Assembly (NCBI GenBank): GCA_019321725.1
Contig: CM033107.1
Coordinates: 19,459,445 to 19,523,444 of the forward strand
DNA from: Paulownia fortunei
Taxonomy: Eukaryota; Streptophyta; Magnoliopsida; Lamiales; Paulowniaceae
Length of the DNA: 64,000 nt
Reading direction: 5' to 3'
Part shown: positions 13,056 to 30,922 of the stretch, piece by piece
Numbering within the stretch: position 1 is the stretch's first letter
Layout: the number at the start of each line of letters is the position of its first letter
Made by a program: the position numbers and the translations under genes
The notes under the pieces: model-generated
The model's database searches: none
What the model was told of the DNA's origin: nothing
Seen by the model: the letters and a program-made list of their open reading frames with translations, nothing else

Positions 13056-16000
13056 ATAGGTATTTCATGAACAAAAGGCTAGAAAATTGATTCTTACTTT
13101 TATTTGTATTTGTCAGTTTTATTATTTTGATACTCGTATTTAGCTTTAATATAGGTGTATATATCTGTAGATGAACTATTTTTTTTTTAAAACGGTCCAA
13201 CCAATTAAACTAGTGATCCATTTAATTGTCCAATTCAATTTTGAGTTAGATTTAAAAATATTACTTGGAAGGAGAGGATAATAATGGGACTTGATAGTTT
13301 CATATTAAGTAGACTTCTACTCAATTAATTATTAATATAGTTAATTTATATACTTATTTAACCTACTATAATGTTTACATATGCTTATGTTTGTCCTTAC
13401 GAAAAAGTTAAGAAACATAAACATCTTAAGTTCAATATTAGTAAAAAATTGAATCTAAACAAAAGTGTTCTTACTATCTTATAATTCCTATAACTATATT
13501 AAACTTATTTAATCTCAATTGCTTTAATTTTAAAATTTGGTTGTGCGTCGTAATGTTATTTGTCTTTTTTCATTTACTTCTCACTTCAACTAATTTTTGC
13601 ATTTAGATGCTATCGACTTTTTTTTTGGTTAATTTTCATTTTATGTTTTTCTTCGTATCCATAGTGATCTATATATACATCTATGTAACTGATATTACTT
13701 TCTGAATTAAACAGTATATCTTGTACTTGCACTGCAAATTTGAATTTTGTAGTTTTTATTCGTTCTAATTCAATGATATTTTATTTATAAAACAACTGAC
13801 CTACTAGTAAAACAACAATGTAAACAAAATGTGTGGCAACAAAGTCAAATTAAATAGTTAGAAACATACTCATTTGAGACATGAAAAGGGATTGTATCAC
13901 AACTCCTTGTTAGTCCTAAGACTTGCTTGTTTTAAAGTTATTATCATGTTTTATAATTATTGTCAATTGAATTCATTAGTGAAGGTAACATAATAACTTT
14001 CAATGAGGTGCAAAAAACTAATCTAGGATCAAGAAGAAAAATAAAGGGAATGTTTATTTTCTTTTTTAAATTTTCTTTTCATTTTTCCAATAAAATAAAA
14101 GATACATCATATCCTCCAATATATCTTTCTCTTAATATATCATATTTATCATTATATTTTTTCAAAACACATTTTGCAAAAAACTTCATCCAAGACACCC
14201 TAAACAATATAAACATTCCCCAACTCATTTATTTCAAAATCATTACAAACAAAACAAAATTTTCTGAAAACCCTTTACACAAGGTAATACCTTGTTGATC
14301 AGTGAGCCTTTGTCCACACAGTTAAGTTGAGATGTTAAAATTGGGTTGGAATCCCACCAAATATATAGTTATTATTCTACTATTATATCAGTTTCTTTAA
14401 ATTAGAGGTAATATTCTTTATTAGAGAAACTTTTATTGTACTTAATTAATATTTTGTATGATATGTTGATATGGTAAATGATGTAATAGTGAATTTCATA
14501 TATGATGTGGCTTAAATTAAAGCTGATTATTGTGCCTTGATGTTTGAACCATGTCATAACTATTTGGGCTTAGTATTTTTTGGATGAGCTGATCTAAATG
14601 AGTCTAACTTGATATAAATCATATGTGGCCTAATATAGATCAACGTTTAAATAAATTTAAATTAATATATATTATGTGAAAGAACTTTATAGGTCTGCCG
14701 TATCTGACTTAATTTGGATAAGTTTGAGTCAAAGAACTTTTGTCTAACATAATATTTGAAAACTCTTTTTATTTATAGCGAGAATAGTTATCTAATTTTA
14801 CTGAGTGTGGGCTAAGGAAAGAAAATCCTACTATAACTAAACTCTTTAATTTTTTATTAACTTGCCTGATGATGTTTATGTAAAGAAGGTAATAGAATTT
14901 TTCTTTACTGTATAAAGTCTTCCTTAATATTAAGGTATGTCTTTTTACATTCATTCAATTCTAGCATTTTTGATTTCTTACACGTTCTACCAACACTTGC
15001 TCATTTATATATCGAAAAGTTTTTCTAGGGCAACTCCGAGCACCCTTAATCCCTTGTTTTATAGGTATTTTGAAAAAGAATTGAAAAATTAAATTGTTAG
15101 TTATTAATTATTGATAGCACTATTTTTTGTACACATCACCCTATAAAAAAAAGAAGAAAAAAGGCAACACCTTGGTGAACTTAGACATTCCCAAAATTTG
15201 AAGTTAAATGGAAATCTAATTAGATCCAAAATTGTTGTCTCATGTAGCAATTTTGGAAGTGAAATTCACACGGGTTATGAATTTTATCTTTTTTTTTTTT
15301 TGAACCTTGGGTTCAAACATTTTGGGACAATTCTTAGAAGTCTAGACTCTCTGTTTGGAATCAATTTGGTTTCAATTTCTGCAGTTTTAGTGTTTCCTAC
15401 AACTGAAAACTAACATTTAAATGTTGATACCTCCAAAACATATTTTTATCTATTTCTAAAATATTTTTAAAATATCTTAATCATCATATATATACATATA
15501 TATTTCAGTTATTATATATTTTTTATATATATCATTATACGTGTTCAAATATTCATAACAATAAAATATATAAAATAATAATATGATATTACTAATTAGA
15601 TTAAAAATTATAAGACATGACATTTACAGTAAAAAATATCTCACTTCAAACTTAACCATACATCATTATTCCATATATTTTTTCACACAATAAATTTATT
15701 CATTTAATTTTTGAAAAACATTGAACTAACTCCAACTAACTCCAGCCCCAATATTTCCTTTCTGTGGTCGTGGTCAACTATACAAGCTATATTGATAAAT
15801 GAGATACCTATGGAAAAAAAATCTTTTATTTTTGAGAAAAATGATTAATTTCTAGAAATATTCCTTATTTTGTAATGATTGAAAAGAATTTCAGAAGTAA
15901 TTACAACTGTAGATTTTTTTTTATTTTTATTTTTTGAAATTGCTCGTTTTCACCCTACTTATATAAACTCTTGTTAATTCAAACCAAACGTATAAATGTG

Positions 16001-19000
16001 CACAGCTGAAACGTAGTACTAAAAATTGATTTTGTTTCTTGAGAAATGTTCTTACTTACTACTCACACTAAATTACTCAAACTAAATTCAGTTTATTGTG
16101 CTTTCTTAACTCCCCTTTCTTTTCTTTTTCTTTTTCTGTAATTTTAGAAATGGAAAATGAATTGGACAAAAATAGTCACTGCCATTACTTACTATTAAAT
16201 AGCCGATAAGATCTTATTTATGCAGTTGAGAATGAAATTTTAAAATTTTATAAATATGAGATAGTGAATTTAAGTCCCACTTAATTATTGATTTCAAACG
16301 TAATTTGACAATAAATCATTTAATTGATTCTAAAAAGTTTTAGAATTATTGAACCTCCAAATATTTTATATGCATGAAGTTTTTGATTGAAGCTTTTCAT
16401 CCTAAAAAGCTCCAAAATATTGATACAAGCATTGTTGCCTCATTATTGGTCATGATTAATTGGTTATTATTGATATTAAATTTGATACTATCACTTTTCT
16501 AATTAAAAGAATAAAATAAAAGTTACCTGATTTTCAAATTTTATACTATTCATAAAACTGGGATCATATTTGTTTGATTAAATTTTCGTAGAAATGACGA
16601 ATTTTCATACTTCCTTTTTCCCACTGAAAATAATTTTATACATTCAATTCCCATTTTTCAAACCCTATAATGCAACCTATTCTGAAACCCATCATTCACT
16701 TCACCATCCCATCTATCAAGACAATTGAGTGACGCAACCCGACATCCTAATCTTCCCTTTATTCTTTCAGATGGATTTCTTTACCCAGGAGCCCCAAAAT
16801 CATCCCCCTATTTGTGATACCAAATCGTCACCACGGGTCGGAAAATAATTTTGTTTGCACTATTTCCATTTATTTAGGGTTTGTTCTACTTGTGACGCCC
16901 TTTTCCTTTGTCTCTGTAAGAAAATGGTTTTTTATTTTTTTATTTTTTAGTTTAAGGTTATATTATTTCACAAACAATTTTGAAAAAAAGAAATGGGGTT
17001 GAGGGAGGAGGACATACCCTTGAATCAATGTTTTCATAACTGATGAATAAATCGATATTGTTAACAATTAACGGTTTAATCGGTTGCACCAGTTCAATCG
17101 GCAGTCGAATCAATTTAATAAAAATTAATTATATTTTTTTATTTTAAATTTAAAATAAATAAATAACTATATAAAAAATATATAACAAAATATAAAATTC
17201 TAAATAATCAAACAAATATAATAAAATATTAAATTTAAATTTTTATAAAAATTAAAAATATTTTTTTAGAAAAAATAAATTAAAAATCGATCAAATCGAA
17301 TTGTAATCGATTTTAACTGATCGACAGATTATTGATTAATTTTAATCGATTAAATAATTTTTTAGCATGATAGATCGGACCTCTCCCGTTTCGGGAGCAA
17401 ATATGAAAGGAGAAGAGCAGCCATATTTGTTTTGTCATATGGTTCCCACTGTCTATTCCCAAACTATTTACTATACTATATGACCATAAAAAAATAATTG
17501 TGAATCCCATCACTAACTACAAAACAATTTCAAACTGTTTAAAAATTCAGAAAAATTATATTATAAAACACACCATCAAACATAATTTCATTTCTATTTT
17601 TTTTTTTTTTTTTTTTTTTAGAGACTCATTATTCGGATGATTGCATTTCATACTTCTTTCTGGAACACACGTCACACGAAAACACAGAGACACCTAACAC
17701 CATAGACGTTCATTTTATCTTGATAGTGAAAGCCCGCCTTCACATCGCACATAAAATCAAATAAACACGTATGTACTTCTTAGTACTGCATTTATCTCAC
17801 TATATGTTTGGGTACGCGGAAAAAATCAATCAGAAAAATAAAAAATTAAATAATATAAGAATTCATAAATATACAAATAAATATTTATCAACAAAAATAT
17901 AATTTATTTTGATATTATTTTTATATATATTATATTTGTACTTGTTTTAAAAATACATAAAAATATTTGATATGTATGTTTATATTATTTATTTTATAAT
18001 TATGATACAACTTAAATATAGTTATTTAGCAATAATTCAATTTTTTTTATAAATTTTTAGGATTTATATTTATTATTTATATGAATACATAGAAATAATT
18101 ATTAAATTTAATTTGTATTATAAGTATATATTAAAATACAGTATTACAAGTGAAATAAATATAATAAATTTCACACATTCTTATTTGATAAGTTCATAAT
18201 ATACAGGACAAATAAAAATATTTTTTAATTATTCATACATATAATGTACTGTACAGAAATAATACAGATTTTAACTAATACAAGAAAAAAATACTATTCA
18301 TATCAATGCTAACATGATATAATTTAAAACGTTTAATGTAATTACACCTTTTTGATATAGAAATTTTGCTATATGTTGTGTGTTGTGGAGTTTCGTCTTC
18401 TTCAAGCTTTTCACTATTACTAGACCTTTATGGATCTATGGTCGTAATTATGTAGCCTATACTATTTGATATGGCAAATTTTAAAACACCCCACTCTTGC
18501 TATTAAAAAATTAAAATATTCTTAAAGATAAAATTTTTGACCAATTATAATAAAATTATGGTACTTTTATCTGAGTTACACTTAAATGAAAATAGAAGTT
18601 TTCACAAACACACTTCGGTTGATATATCTGCAAAAGTGATTGAACCCATGACAGTGAATGAATCCATGAAAACATATGTCACACTGACTTTATCACATGA
18701 CATAACCCCTAGGTATACTACATTTATTTAATTATATGAGGAGTAACTGTTTATTGCTACACCTATTATTTCCCAAGCATCACTTTTTCTTTTCTTTTTG
18801 TGTGTGTGTGTGTGTGTGTGTGTTTAGGTAAGGTCAAGTAAAGAAATGTACATTAAGGTGAAATCTTAACAGCTACACAAAAATATCCACAAAGAAATTT
18901 AGAAAATCCATCAAAAGAATCTACTAGAACACAAACTAATTTCAATCATCGAGAAGTTGTTGATTGTGATATATTTGTCAAGATATGTAGCAATTTACTC

Positions 19001-19970
19001 AACAAAAAAAAGACTAAACTCTATGAGACTCGCAATTATCAGTACAAAATGATGAGATAAGTTGAAATTTCACAAGCTTATCTTTTGTCGTAAGTCTCTC
19101 TAAATTGCTATTCACAAAAATAAATGAGTGCCTTCTCTCGTAGAATTTGAAAACCACACGTCATGCCAACTGAGAAATGGATTGGATGCATATTTTATAT
19201 GGAATTGCACATTCTCGTGGACATTCCTAACTGGTGTATCCTCTTTATACTTTAAAAAGTAAATATTGTGGCCAGTTATCAATATTACAAGTAAACACAG
19301 GAGAAGCAAACACCATTGTAAATAAACTTATCAATTTTGATAAAATCTATCCAAACTTATTTGGTACATAAATAGATTAGAATGTAAAAGCACAAGAGCC
19401 CAAATGGATGCTAACTACTCCACCAAAAGAATATTTGCTTACCCAAATCAACCACTGTTTTGAAATATAATTTCACTTCTTTCAAATGAAAAATTTTCAA
19501 CCATGTAACACATTGCAAGGGATTTGACAGCCCAAAAGCTTCTTTAGAAGTTGAACTTAACCTATTTACTTCGAATTCATTCAGAATCTTAAATATGCTT
19601 GGTAAAGAGTGCTTTATTTCAATTATCATTATCAGTAAGCTTGAGTTTCAATCCTCTTTTCCTTAATGAACAACAATGGCCTAAATAACTTTATTTTTTA
19701 ATGCATAACTCGGTCTTTATTATCTTTACCTTTATTATTATTTTTTTATCTCACAAGCAAACGAAAATAAAAGTTCTAAGAATAGAAAAAGGACTGATGC
19801 TTGACCAATAACTTGGATGGAGAAGAGAATATATTTCAAGCACCACCTTTTGACTAACACTTCCACTTAAACCTGATCATAGTTTAAAATTTTTTTTCAT
19901 AAATCTAAATATGATTTAGAAATCATCGATTACACGATTCAAGAAAATTTTGACGTTTAATCTTAACCAT
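13056..19970. other. AT-rich intergenic DNA without recognised genes
   Basis: No coding exon is supported. It contains a poly-T run (17,597-17,619) and a TG microsatellite (18,799-18,822). A segment at about 17,040-17,350 has GC-richer edges rich in 'atcgatt' and 'aatcggt' words around an AT-rich core, as in small non-autonomous DNA transposons, but I could not define its ends or a target duplication. Short open frames here look random in composition. Confidence 0.5.
18799..18822. repeat. (TG)12 microsatellite
   Basis: Uninterrupted TG dinucleotide run in AT-rich intergenic DNA. Confidence 0.95.
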
Positions 19971-20912
19971 CAAGGGCGGTTACAATCCGACTTCTAAAAC
20001 CGTCTGGCTGATTTCGGTTACGGTTTTGATTAACCACCGGTTCTAACCCTTATATTTTATTTTATTTTTAATTTTTTTTAAACTTAAATTTGCAAAAAAT
20101 ATTGTTACTTTTTGAACTTAATAAAAAAAAAACTTAAATTTAAAAAAAAAATAGCTAAAATTTAAACATATGATTCAAAACAAAAGTGACTAAATTAATT
20201 TATAAAATTTTTAAAAAATAATTTTTTCATTTACACTGCATTGATAAAACATAATTTACTAAATTTTGACCTTTAGAGTTAATATTATCATATAAAATCG
20301 ATGCAACATTATAATAATTTAATAATATTAAATGAGAAGTTGGGGAATAAATAATAGATATTGTAAAATAATATTATTAAATATTTTTAAAAAATTATAA
20401 ATTTACTTATTGTTAAGATAATTGTAAAGTAGTATCTTTAGATAATTTTCAAAATTTTACTTATTATTAAGATAAAATGTAGAATGTTTAAATATAGATT
20501 TGATTTGTAAATTATTGAAATTAATTAATTAAATTTAAAGAGAGACACAACACCAATTATATTGATTTTCAGAAACAAGACAATCAATTTAAGGGGAAAA
20601 AATGAAAAAATAAATTATGAGACTTATTTATACAGTTATTCAAAATTATAAATATATAGTCTATTAGTTCAGTTGGTTAGAATGTTTAGTTAATAATTTG
20701 AAGGTTATAGGTTAAAAACCTGTATAAAATATTTTTATACTATTTTAATTAAAAAATAAAAAATAAAAAAATTTTAAAAAATTAAAAAACCATTGGACCC
20801 GTGAACTCATGGACCGGTTCACGATTCCGACCTATGAACCGTGATCAATAAATTCTGACCCGTTGACTACAGTCCAATCATGGGCCGAGTCCGATTAGAA
20901 CCCGGGCTGTGG
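19971..20912. mobile_element. Possible hAT-like non-autonomous element remnant
   Basis: A block with relatively GC-rich ends (19,971-20,047 and 20,797-20,930) around a very AT-rich core. The left edge GGTTACAATCCGACTT (19,978-19,993) is an imperfect inverted match, 12 of 16, to the right edge near 20,887-20,903, and both edges carry 'accggtt' words. Such edges are seen in plant hAT-type elements. No 8-bp target duplication is visible, so the boundaries and class are tentative. A tRNA-like pseudogene lies inside it. Confidence 0.3.
20658..20730 (+). pseudogene. tRNA-Ile(AAU)-like pseudogene
   Basis: The sequence follows plant tRNA-Ile(AAU) from end to end without gaps, as I recall that tRNA. 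The D-arm and A-box TAGTTCAGTTGGTTAGA, an anticodon-loop TTAATAA with AAT intact, and the T-arm region with AACCTGTAT are all recognisable. Differences are mostly C to T or G to A, including loss of the GGTTCGA B-box core, which reads GGTTAAA. The acceptor stem no longer pairs (AGTC against AAAT). It is a decayed tRNA gene or a tRNA-derived SINE head and is unlikely to be functional. Confidence 0.7.
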
Positions 20913-21531
20913 TCGATCTGCTTCCACTAATTTAGGTATGTATTGCAGGGGTTAAGAAAGGAATTACTTCACCAAGCATACTTTGGATTTCAAGTATGTT
21001 ACTAAAATTAGTTAGAAGAAGTCCAGGTAAAACTCCAAGACAGTTCTGAAATGCTTGATTAGAATAACTCGATCACTAATAAATTAGCCATATTTAATTT
21101 TAGAAAATATAAGAGTGTTCATAATTTGATAAAACTGACCAATTAAAATACTTGCAAAATATCAAAATGAAATTCAATATGTTACAAATTTTACACAATT
21201 AGAGAAGGCTTTTTGTTTACCAGGGTGATGTCAAGGTGACACCACGTCTCTCCATTGATTAAAGTTTTGAACTTTTTTTTTTTCTTTGAAAAAGAAAAAG
21301 AAAATTGGAGCCCACTTTCTTGGCATTATCTTTTCTTTTGGTCCTGCATGCAGATAACGATATGAATTGCCCATGGTTCGGTCGATGCTAGCAGAAGGAT
21401 GCAATGTGAGCCCGCCGCGTGCGACTAGTGCTGACTACGCACTTTTAGTTTTGCCTTGAACCTCAAAAAGTTGGTACACAAGTATGATAACAACTGCCAA
21501 CTCCAGTAGAACAGAAGCACTACTTTGGCAG

Positions 21532-21540
21532 ATATTTATA
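21532..21540 (+). promoter_or_regulatory. Possible TATA box of malic enzyme gene
   Basis: ATATTTATA about 71 nt before the chosen ATG of the malic enzyme gene. Position and composition fit a TATA element with a short leader, but the transcription start is not known. Confidence 0.25.
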
Positions 21541-21580
21541 CAGCATACACAGAAATCCCAGGAGCAGACACCAAGTAAAA

Positions 21581-21610
21581 GTGTGTGTCTGTGTGTGTGC
21601 GAGAGAGAGA
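21581..21610. repeat. (GT)n/(GA)n tract directly before malic enzyme ATG
   Basis: A GT-rich tract with one interruption followed by a GA tract, ending immediately before the start codon. It would lie in the 5' untranslated region and could vary in length between individuals. Confidence 0.85.
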
Positions 21611-26589
<4,979 letters not shown>

Positions 26590-26729
26590 AGCTCTTTACC
26601 AGTACGCTGAAAGCTTCATGTAGACTCCAAAATACGCAAGTTACCGTTGAAGCTCTTTACTACATGCATCGTTTTGTATTATGTTTGGAAGCATGTTTCA
26701 TCTGTCTCTGCTGTAAGCTTCAGGTGGAA

Positions 26730-26735
26730 AATAAA
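26730..26735 (+). promoter_or_regulatory. Candidate polyadenylation signal of malic enzyme
   Basis: AATAAA 141 nt after the stop codon of the malic enzyme gene. Confidence 0.4.
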
Positions 26736-26984
26736 GTACAACTGTTGTAAAATATGTTGAGAGAAGTACTAGTCCAATTATGCAGTCCAGTGTTTGTAAT
26801 GTACTTTTTAGTTATGGTTACCCTAATGAATGTGTAATTGGTTTTACTCCTTCCATTCCATGCCTATGTGAGCTCCAACACGAAGCAGGCAGCGTGTCAT
26901 GATTGTCTACGATGATATTGAGCGTGATTGTAAGCAGCAGTTGCCGGAGTCGGGGCATGTGGTGGAGTTGTGATGTTGATTGAT

Positions 26985-28044
26985 CGGCATTTTACCAAGT
27001 TAATCCATTGCCCCGGGAATCCAAATCGCCTCACATCTGCATAGAGAAAACTGCATTGCACTAGATCATAGGCCTTGGTCATATCCAGGTTAACAATCAC
27101 ATTCCCTTCTTTACATTTGTTGTCAATACAATGAGTCAATTCTTGGGCAAGCAAAATATTGTCACTAATTAATCGGCCTGGAACAAAACCACTTTGCGAT
27201 GGGGATGTCAACTTGGGTAAGAGCAAACCAATCTTAATACACAACAATTTGGAGAAAATCTTACTGATCACGTCGTATAGACTTATCGGCCAATAGTCAC
27301 TCCATTTCTCTAGACAGTCAATTTTTGGCATTGGAATTCCATGAAAGAATTCAATGCAAGCTTCCAAGAGATCTCCAGAAATAAAATTCCAGCACACTTG
27401 AAAAAATAATGAAGAAAATCCATCTGGACCAGCAACACTCTCCGGATGTATACTGAAAATCATTGCTTTTAATTCCTCCATAGTTGGGATGGTACAAAGA
27501 GCAATCCCCTCATCATCCGAAACCAGACGCTGTGAGCAATTCAAACCAGATTTATCAAAATTAGCTTGACCGCCTTAAAAAAGGTCTTGGAAAAAGCTAG
27601 CAGTAGACTCCCTAATCCTTTTAACATCCAAGAGCTACTCGCCCCATCTTCAATAGTAAAAATTAAAGATTTGCGTCTCCTTTTTTTAACTGAAGAATGG
27701 AAGTAAGATGTGTTTCTTTCCCCCTCTTTTAACCACTTACAACCAGATTTTTGCTTCGAATATGCGTCTTTAGTAGAAAGTGCATTTGCAAGAATAGCCT
27801 GGTCATGTTTGAGCTCAATTAAATTAGACTCCGGACGGAGCGACATGAAAATTTTGCTCCTTAATCAACAAATCATCCTCTGCCTCACGAACTTTAGAAA
27901 ATATGTTTCCAGAAACAGCCTTAATCCACCACTTCAGATGACTGTTGATTCGATACAATTTTTGTTGTGATTTTACCATACCTTTCGCGGAGGTAGCTTC
28001 TTGCCAAACTCCCTTTGATCCTGTTTAAAAATTGATGATGTTTG
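26985..28044 (-). pseudogene. LINE (non-LTR) reverse transcriptase fragment
   Basis: Part of an L1-type ORF2. Going down the minus strand there is the endonuclease-RT linker (LKWWIKAVSGNIF, near 27,920), CKWLKEGERNTSYFH (about 27,740), then RT motifs in a 215-codon open frame: AGPDGFSSLFFQ (about 27,420), WPISLYDVISKI, QSGFVPGRLISDNI (about 27,170) and NLDMTKAYD (about 27,080). A frameshift separates the two frames near 27,541. The fragment stops before the catalytic YADD motif at about 26,990. Its upstream edge is cut by a solo LTR at 28,045, and a few RT-linker-like residues (PFRFLN) read on beyond that LTR at about 30,215-30,235. It has no complete RT and cannot function. Confidence 0.88.
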
Positions 28045-30189
28045 TGTTAGAGCAGTGACGGATGTGCTAATTAGATTTTACGTCCTTTATATTCTTATAT
28101 TTGTAAAAATAATTTTTTTCAAATCATATTAATAAAATAGACAAATTTATTTATATTTAATTACATTTTGTAATTAGATAAAATTTCTAAATCAAACTTA
28201 GTTAAGGGGGCATGATTATGTATTTGATGGTGATCATAAAATATACATCTATAACTTTGATTTTAAATTAGTTCTGAGTCAAGAATTTTTTGAGATAGAA
28301 CATTAAATAGCCCAATAGACTCGCGCATACAATGCATGATTGCATAAGTAGGATGTATCACTCCATAGATATTGGCGTAGGAACACTAGTACATGTATGC
28401 AAGTATTTGTTATGGAACAAGTACACTGGACAGATCCTCTGGAATTTCTTAATTGGAAATTTTTTTGTCGAAATAAAAAATTCCATATTACGATAAAACA
28501 CGATTAGTCCTTTGACTTGAGGCACCATGATAACCTTGTACATATCGTGTTTTATTTTGATATATCTTTTGATTGCTTGATAATCACAAATGAGATATAT
28601 TAGAGTTGCATTGATATATGTGGAGGTTAACGAGTGCCAACAAAGGATTCATCACTTGTTTGGCAAAACAAGTTAATCTCTTATATTTTATAATTCATGA
28701 CTCAAAAGTCATTGGCCAAGGTAGGATGAATGTTAGACGGGTGTTTTCTAACAATTCGTCTAACATTCATCATGAGTCATTGAAACTTGAAATGAAATCA
28801 TAGTTATTGAACAATTATGATTTTAACTATTAATCCATGCCCTATACTCAATCGAAAAATTAGTTGATGGAAGGACCTTACGTGTATGATACTAGTAATT
28901 CAAACAGGTTCACTCACTATTTCACCTAGGTCTAGGTAGTCATGATACACTTGTTAAGTGTTTCGCATGACTTGTGAGATTTTTGAAATTAATGAGTTAA
29001 TTTCAAGTGGATTAATTAATTGAATTAATCAATCGAAATAATTATTATTTATAAGTTGTAAATATTGCAAACCCACTATTAGTTTAGTTGTGAACCTAAA
29101 AGGTTACGCACAATTTGAGATAGAACATTTCTCATTTAGGAATTGATTTAAGGGGTTGGATCCAATTAATTAATGAAGATTAAATAATTAGACTTAAATT
29201 AATTCAATTCAAATTAAATAATTAAATTATTTAATTTGACCTAATAAGATTAAGGAGCCCAATTTGCAGTAAAATAATTATTTGATTGAATTAAATTATT
29301 TGTGTAGTTCATAAATTAATTGTTAAATTAATTTACTCAATTAAATAATTGAATTATTTAATTGAATTATTTAATTGGACCTAATTTGATTTGGTGGGGT
29401 AGATGAAATTAATTAATTGAATTTGAACTAAAACAATTAATTGAATTAATTATGGAATTTATTTTTGAGTTCAAGTCCAATTCACAAAAGCCCTATTAGG
29501 AGAGACCCGTAAAGATGATTGAAAAAGGATGGAAAGTCAAGAGTTTGGAATTTTTGAAAAACCTTAAATATCTTTAAAATATATGAAAGGGATAAAGTTG
29601 GAACAAGTTTGGATCAACCAAAATGTCTTCCAACCAATCAGAGGGAGACACAAAATACCAAGAGTAGAATTATGGAATTATGAGCCCCTATATATAGCTT
29701 ATGGCCGAAAATTGTAAGAAAAAGAAATATCCATATAATTTTTGGCCATATAAAAATTAAGAGAAAAAAAATATTTTCTTCATCGTCCTTTTCCTCTAAA
29801 AAATTCCATCTTTAAGTATTAATTCTTTTATTACAAGTTGATAACGAGAATTAATATTTTATATACATACTCCATCAACTAGATTAGAAAAGAAATCAGA
29901 ATTGCTAGCAAAATTCTGATTTTATGTTCTTGTTCAAAGTGTGGAATACTTTAAAAATGAGATATTTGGATTTCTCTAAAACAAATTTAGAAAAAAGGTT
30001 AGTAATTGATTGTTTCATACCTACGACAACCGAAATATATAGAAATGTATAAATCAATACTTTTATTATTTTATTACAGCCATTGAAAATTACGAGATCA
30101 TTAAAAATCGTACTGAATTCAAGATATTATTATAATTGTTATGATATGATATTTTTAAAATTTTTAATTTTTCACAGCAAGAACCAATA
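28045..30189 (+). mobile_element. Solo LTR A (2.1 kb) with 5-bp target duplication
   Basis: Begins TGTTAGAG and ends near CCAATA. It is flanked on both sides by GTTTG (28,040-28,044 and 30,190-30,194), a target-site duplication. It is homologous along its whole length to 57,870-60,080 in the same orientation. It carries a TATA-like 'ctatatatagc' near 29,690, followed by leader-like sequence, as expected for an LTR promoter, and a block of TTAATTAA-rich repeats at about 29,000-29,450. No internal domain or second LTR is attached, so it is a solo LTR left by recombination. The parent family is unnamed here. Confidence 0.87.
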
Positions 30190-30194
30190 GTTTG

Positions 30195-30922
30195 ATCGAG
30201 CTATTCAAAAATCTAAATGGCACTGATGTTTGCTCGACTGAAGTATGGAGTTCCACCAACAAATGTGAGTGATATGAATAATCAAACATGCCTATATACA
30301 ATTAGAACCATAAAACAGCAAGTACACACAAGTATAAGAATAATCAAACTTCAATTCTTTAATATAATTGGATATTCTACCAAAATCTTCCTATTCTATC
30401 TTGAATTTTCAAAAATTTCATATAAATAAAATAAATATCTAAACATTTTGAAATTTATATAATGTATAAAAACAATTCAGAACCATATGCAAGAATCAAT
30501 AAAAATATTACCTTAGTTTAAGCAAAATATAATTAGATTGTAATTTTTGTATCCTAATCAATACAAATTTTGAAAATTCATAATAAATTATAGAAAAATA
30601 GTAACACCTAGATTCAAGTAGCTATGGAAAGTTTAAGATGGTTGTTTTAAAATAAAAACAGTTCCATTAAGATCACATCATCATAGATTTGTCGAAGTGA
30701 GGTTCGAGGAGAGAAAAAAAAATGAGAAAAGAAAAAAAATTCTTGAGATATTTATGGAAGTAATCTTTGAAATGGGCCTTCTTGTTGAAAATATGAGGTA
30801 ATGTCCCAAAATAAATCAAATATTTAATACAATTTTATCTCTTAAACATATTTTCTCTTATACGAAATATTTTCAAAACATCTTAATCATTAGTTTACAA
30901 ATATACATGCACATATATAGGC
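30195..30922. other. AT-rich spacer, nothing certain
   Basis: The first 40-50 bases may continue the LINE that solo LTR A interrupted. The rest is AT-rich DNA with no supported gene. Confidence 0.4.

Noticed and set aside
13960..14298. 112-codon plus-strand frame rich in Ile, Phe and Asn
   Set aside because: Composition is what AT-rich DNA gives by chance; no motif, no exon context.
27710..27970. 86-codon plus-strand frame
   Set aside because: Lies opposite the LINE ORF2 fragment, whose minus-strand translation has recognisable motifs.
30217..30429. 70-codon plus-strand frame after solo LTR A
   Set aside because: No domain; its first bases are better explained as the complement of LINE sequence.
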